Assembly (NCBI GenBank): GCA_965233855.1
Contig: OZ247586.1
Coordinates: forward strand, 310,001 to 374,000
DNA length: 64,000 bases
From: Megaera_A sp965233855
GTDB taxonomy: Bacteria > Pseudomonadota > Alphaproteobacteria > Rickettsiales > Rickettsiaceae
Reading direction: 5' to 3'
In this document: in pieces, positions 61,903 to 64,000 of the stretch
How positions within the stretch are numbered: position 1 is the first letter of the stretch
Layout: every line of letters begins with the position of its first letter
Made by a program: the position numbers and the translations under genes
Notes under the pieces: model-generated
Databases searched by the model: none
Seen by the model: only the letters and a program-made list of their open reading frames with translations
What the model was told of the DNA's origin: nothing

Positions 61903-62932
61903 TACGATTTATCAAGAACAATCTATAATTGTTGATTGTTCTGATAAGGGAAAGCAAAGTATAAAAGAGCTGCTTGTATCGTATGGGAAGAAGTTAAATG
62001 ATGTAAAAATTGCACCTAGTCGAGAGAGCAAGCTTGTAGTTGTTGTTGGCGCAGGTATGTCAGCTGAAAGAGAAGTATCTTTTATGTCTTCAAATGGAAT
62101 AGTTGATTCATTATTGGAGCTAGGTCACGATGTGATTTTTGTCGATATGGGAGTGGATATTGCAAATGTTTTAAGCAAGTTATCCCCTGATATAGTGTTT
62201 AACGCACTACATGGAACATATGGTGAAGATGGGTGTTTGCCTGGTTTGTTAAATATTCTAAGAATTCCATATACAGGTCCAGGGGTTTTAGCTTCTGCTT
62301 TAGCGTTAAATAAGAAAAAATCACATGAAATTTTTAATGCGAATAAAATCAAGGTTGCTCAGGCGATGGTTGTAAATAAGCAGGATAATCTTAAAAGTGA
62401 TCCTATGCCTAGACCATATGTAATTAAGCCATTGTCACAAGGATCGAGCGTTGGAATTGAAATTGTTTTTGATGAAGATGATTTTTCTTTTGCAGATTAT
62501 CAATACGGTTATGGTGATGAAATTATTGTAGAGCAATATATAGAAGGTAGAGAAATTCAAGTCGCGGTTCTTAATGGCCAAGCTATGGGGGTTTTGGAGA
62601 TTGAGTTGCTAAAGGGGAAGAGATTCTATGATTATGAAGTGAAATATACTGAAGGGTTTTCTAAGCATTTATTACCTGCTCCAATTTCAGAGCCAGCTAG
62701 CAAAAAAGTAATGCAGATATCAGAATATGCTTGTGAAATCTTTGATTGTATGTCGGGTATTATAAGAGTTGAGTTCATTTATAATGAAAAAGAGAACGAG
62801 TTTTATATGCTTGAGGTAAATACTCATCCAGGTATGACGCCACTATCTATATGCCCTGAGATTGTAGCGGATAAGGGGCTGGGTTATACGGATTTAGTTG
62901 ATAAAATATTGCAAGGTGCAAGATTCGAGTGA
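61889..62932 (+). CDS. ddl: D-alanine--D-alanine ligase
   Basis: 347 residues. ATP-grasp enzyme. The N-terminal ~45 residues (MQEFNTIYQEQSII...) are an extension like that of Rickettsia Ddl; then VVVVGAGMSAEREVSFMSS, HGTYGEDGCLPGLLN, YVIKPLSQGSSVGIEIV, EQYIEGREIQVAVLNG, and MLEVNTHPGMTPLS (metal-binding Glu and Asn). Stop overlaps the ftsQ start (TGATG), so translation is coupled. Confidence 0.95.
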   Translation: MQEFNTIYQEQSIIVDCSDKGKQSIKELLVSYGKKLNDVKIAPSRESKLVVVVGAGMSAEREVSFMSSNGIVDSLLELGHDVIFVDMGVDIANVLSKLSPDIVFNALHGTYGEDGCLPGLLNILRIPYTGPGVLASALALNKKKSHEIFNANKIKVAQAMVVNKQDNLKSDPMPRPYVIKPLSQGSSVGIEIVFDEDDFSFADYQYGYGDEIIVEQYIEGREIQVAVLNGQAMGVLEIELLKGKRFYDYEVKYTEGFSKHLLPAPISEPASKKVMQISEYACEIFDCMSGIIRVEFIYNEKENEFYMLEVNTHPGMTPLSICPEIVADKGLGYTDLVDKILQGARFE

Positions 62933-63726
62933 TGAAAAGAAGTAAGGTAGCAAAAAGACCAAATCGGACTAGTATTTCTCTAAAAAGAAGAGGGGCTATT
63001 CTGCTTCACCGCTCTATATTTTTTATAAAATTATGGATTTTACTGTTACTTGGCATATTTATATTCACGGATTATTTTAAAGTTTATAAAGTTAAGGTCA
63101 GAGTCGAGTTTAATGAATTCATGGCTAGTTATGGTTTTGTTCTTAAAAACATTGTGGTTTCTGGAGAGAAAAACACTCCTTACAAAGATATTATTAAGTC
63201 ACTTGATGCGGATAAAGGGATTCCAATTTTTTCTGTAGAAATGCAGGAAGTAAAGGAGCGTTTGGAAGATACTACTTGGGTTAAGAAGGCTATTGTTGAA
63301 AGAAGATTATCATCAACTATTTATATAGCCGTTGCAGAAAGAAAACCTATCGCAATATGGCAGTTTAAAAGAAAATTATATTTAGTTGATGCAGAAGGAA
63401 ATCGTATTATTAAATATAATGGACGAGGCTTTTCAGAATTAATTCATGTCGTTGGTCAGGATGCAAACATTTATACAAGCAGTTTGCTCGCAGATATTAA
63501 TATTTATCCAACTTTAGCGTCAAAAGTAAAATCAGCAGTAAGGTATGGCCAAAGAAGATGGAATTTACATCTAGAGCAAGATATTTTAGTGAAGATGCCG
63601 GAATATGGTTTTGATGCAGCCTATGAATATTTATATAATTTACATAAGGATAAAAAATTATTTGATCAAAATTATAAAATGCTAGATCTTAGAGATGAGT
63701 ATAAATATTATTTAGAAACAAAATAA
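62932..63726 (+). CDS. ftsQ: Cell division protein FtsQ
   Basis: 264 residues. Cytosolic basic N-terminus (KRSKVAKRPNRTS), one membrane helix (FIKLWILLLLGIFIF), POTRA domain (FVLKNIVVSGEKNTPYKDII), then the beta domain with WVKKAIVERRLSSTIYIAV, ERKPIAIWQF and LVDAEGNRI. Links the early and late divisome proteins. The usual next gene, ftsA, is not here; a leftward gene follows 5 bp beyond. Confidence 0.9.
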   Translation: MKRSKVAKRPNRTSISLKRRGAILLHRSIFFIKLWILLLLGIFIFTDYFKVYKVKVRVEFNEFMASYGFVLKNIVVSGEKNTPYKDIIKSLDADKGIPIFSVEMQEVKERLEDTTWVKKAIVERRLSSTIYIAVAERKPIAIWQFKRKLYLVDAEGNRIIKYNGRGFSELIHVVGQDANIYTSSLLADINIYPTLASKVKSAVRYGQRRWNLHLEQDILVKMPEYGFDAAYEYLYNLHKDKKLFDQNYKMLDLRDEYKYYLETK

Positions 63727-63731
63727 AATAT

Positions 63732-64000
63732 TTAATCTTGCAAAAATTGACGAATATTTTTTGTCGCTTGTCTAATTCGCTGTTGGTTCTCAACCAATCC
63801 TATTCTAACATGCTGATCTCCTTCTTTACCAAAGCCAATTCCAGGAGCAACTGCGACATTTGCATGTTGAAGTAATAATTTACTAAATTCTAATGATCCT
63901 AATTGACTATATTTTTCTGGTATTTTAGCCCATGCAAACATTGTTGCTTTGGGTGAGGTAATATTCCAACCGGATTCGCTGAGTCCGTTTATTAATGTAT
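63732..64000 (-). CDS. PLP-dependent aminotransferase class I/II (C-terminal part)
   Basis: The last ~88 residues of a gene that begins beyond the right edge: TLINGLSESGWNITSPKATM, FAWAKIPEKYSQLGSLEF, VAVAPGIGFGKEGDQHVRI and ENQQRIRQATKNI. This matches the C-terminus of the AlaC/YfdZ-type aminotransferases (alanine or LL-diaminopimelate type): PGIGFG with the substrate Arg in HVRIGLVEN. Convergent with ftsQ; no terminator was found. Confidence 0.85.
   Translation of the reverse strand, partial: TLINGLSESGWNITSPKATMFAWAKIPEKYSQLGSLEFSKLLLQHANVAVAPGIGFGKEGDQHVRIGLVENQQRIRQATKNIRQFLQD

Noticed and set aside
1..64000. CRISPR array, rRNA, tmRNA, RNase P RNA or a replication origin.
   Set aside because: No regular spaced repeats and no conserved RNA sequence seen on either strand; the repeats present are IS copies and palindromes.

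Overview
The window looks like an AT-rich alphaproteobacterial, probably obligately intracellular (Rickettsiales/Holosporales-like) genome. This is inferred from gene content: a GatCAB amidotransferase, ThyX instead of ThyA, a DUF1013/TrcR regulator (an alphaproteobacterial family), a fragment of the alphaproteobacterial gene transfer agent (GTA) tail protein, a CydAB-DUF2474 bd oxidase, solitary ccm and ubi genes, many decayed genes and very heavy insertion-sequence load. I cannot name the species from the sequence alone.

Layout: 1-5.5 kb is a leftward block (map, a broken GTA TIM-barrel gene, gatB-gatA-gatC, bamE). 5.6-7.5 kb is rpmF-fabH-ihfA-merR rightward. 7.6-10.3 kb is a nested IS region (IS982-type element cut by a 1677-bp element). 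10.4-14.5 kb is yebC - nucleotidyltransferase - polA leftward, followed by an unrecognised 581-residue helical protein. 16.5-21.7 kb is a tRNA-Ala/trmB/peroxiredoxin segment between two inverted copies of the 1677-bp IS. 21.8-24.4 kb is cydA-cydB-DUF2474. 24.4-29.6 kb is ccmF, a CorC-like protein, thyX and miaA. 31-36 kb holds a PCu(A)C protein, mgtE, tRNA-Leu, maf, infA, rpmB and rpmE. 37.7-46.2 kb holds trcR, xth, mutM, ubiE, ubiB, a second xth, a BON protein, hemW and an orphan umuD-like gene. 48.3-52 kb is truB-rpsO-pnp. 55-59 kb is the RelA/SpoT homologue followed by a decayed umuDC pair. 59-64 kb is acpS and a murC-murB-ddl-ftsQ cell-wall/division cluster, then the end of an aminotransferase.

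The mobile DNA dominates the story. Six complete or internally deleted copies, plus one rearranged composite, of a single IS (17-bp ends CAGCGATTCGAAATATG, IS transposase of an ISNCY/ISDol1-like DDE type) are spread over the window. Most copies share the same premature stop codon in the transposase. Most flanks do not show matching target duplications and several abut truncated genes, so these copies mark rearrangement breakpoints. In one case the two halves of a 9-bp target duplication can be found on two different, oppositely oriented copies, which dates an inversion of about 1.85 kb between them after IS insertion. A 215-bp non-coding element with nearly the same ends sits inside the composite copy.

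The second theme is decayed SOS mutagenesis. Two UmuD-like S24 proteins share an almost identical 16-bp sequence in their upstream regions. One keeps the Ser/Lys dyad but has no UmuC partner; the other has lost both catalytic residues and precedes a frameshifted umuC. Otherwise the window is ordinary housekeeping: translation, envelope, DNA repair, respiration and ubiquinone synthesis.
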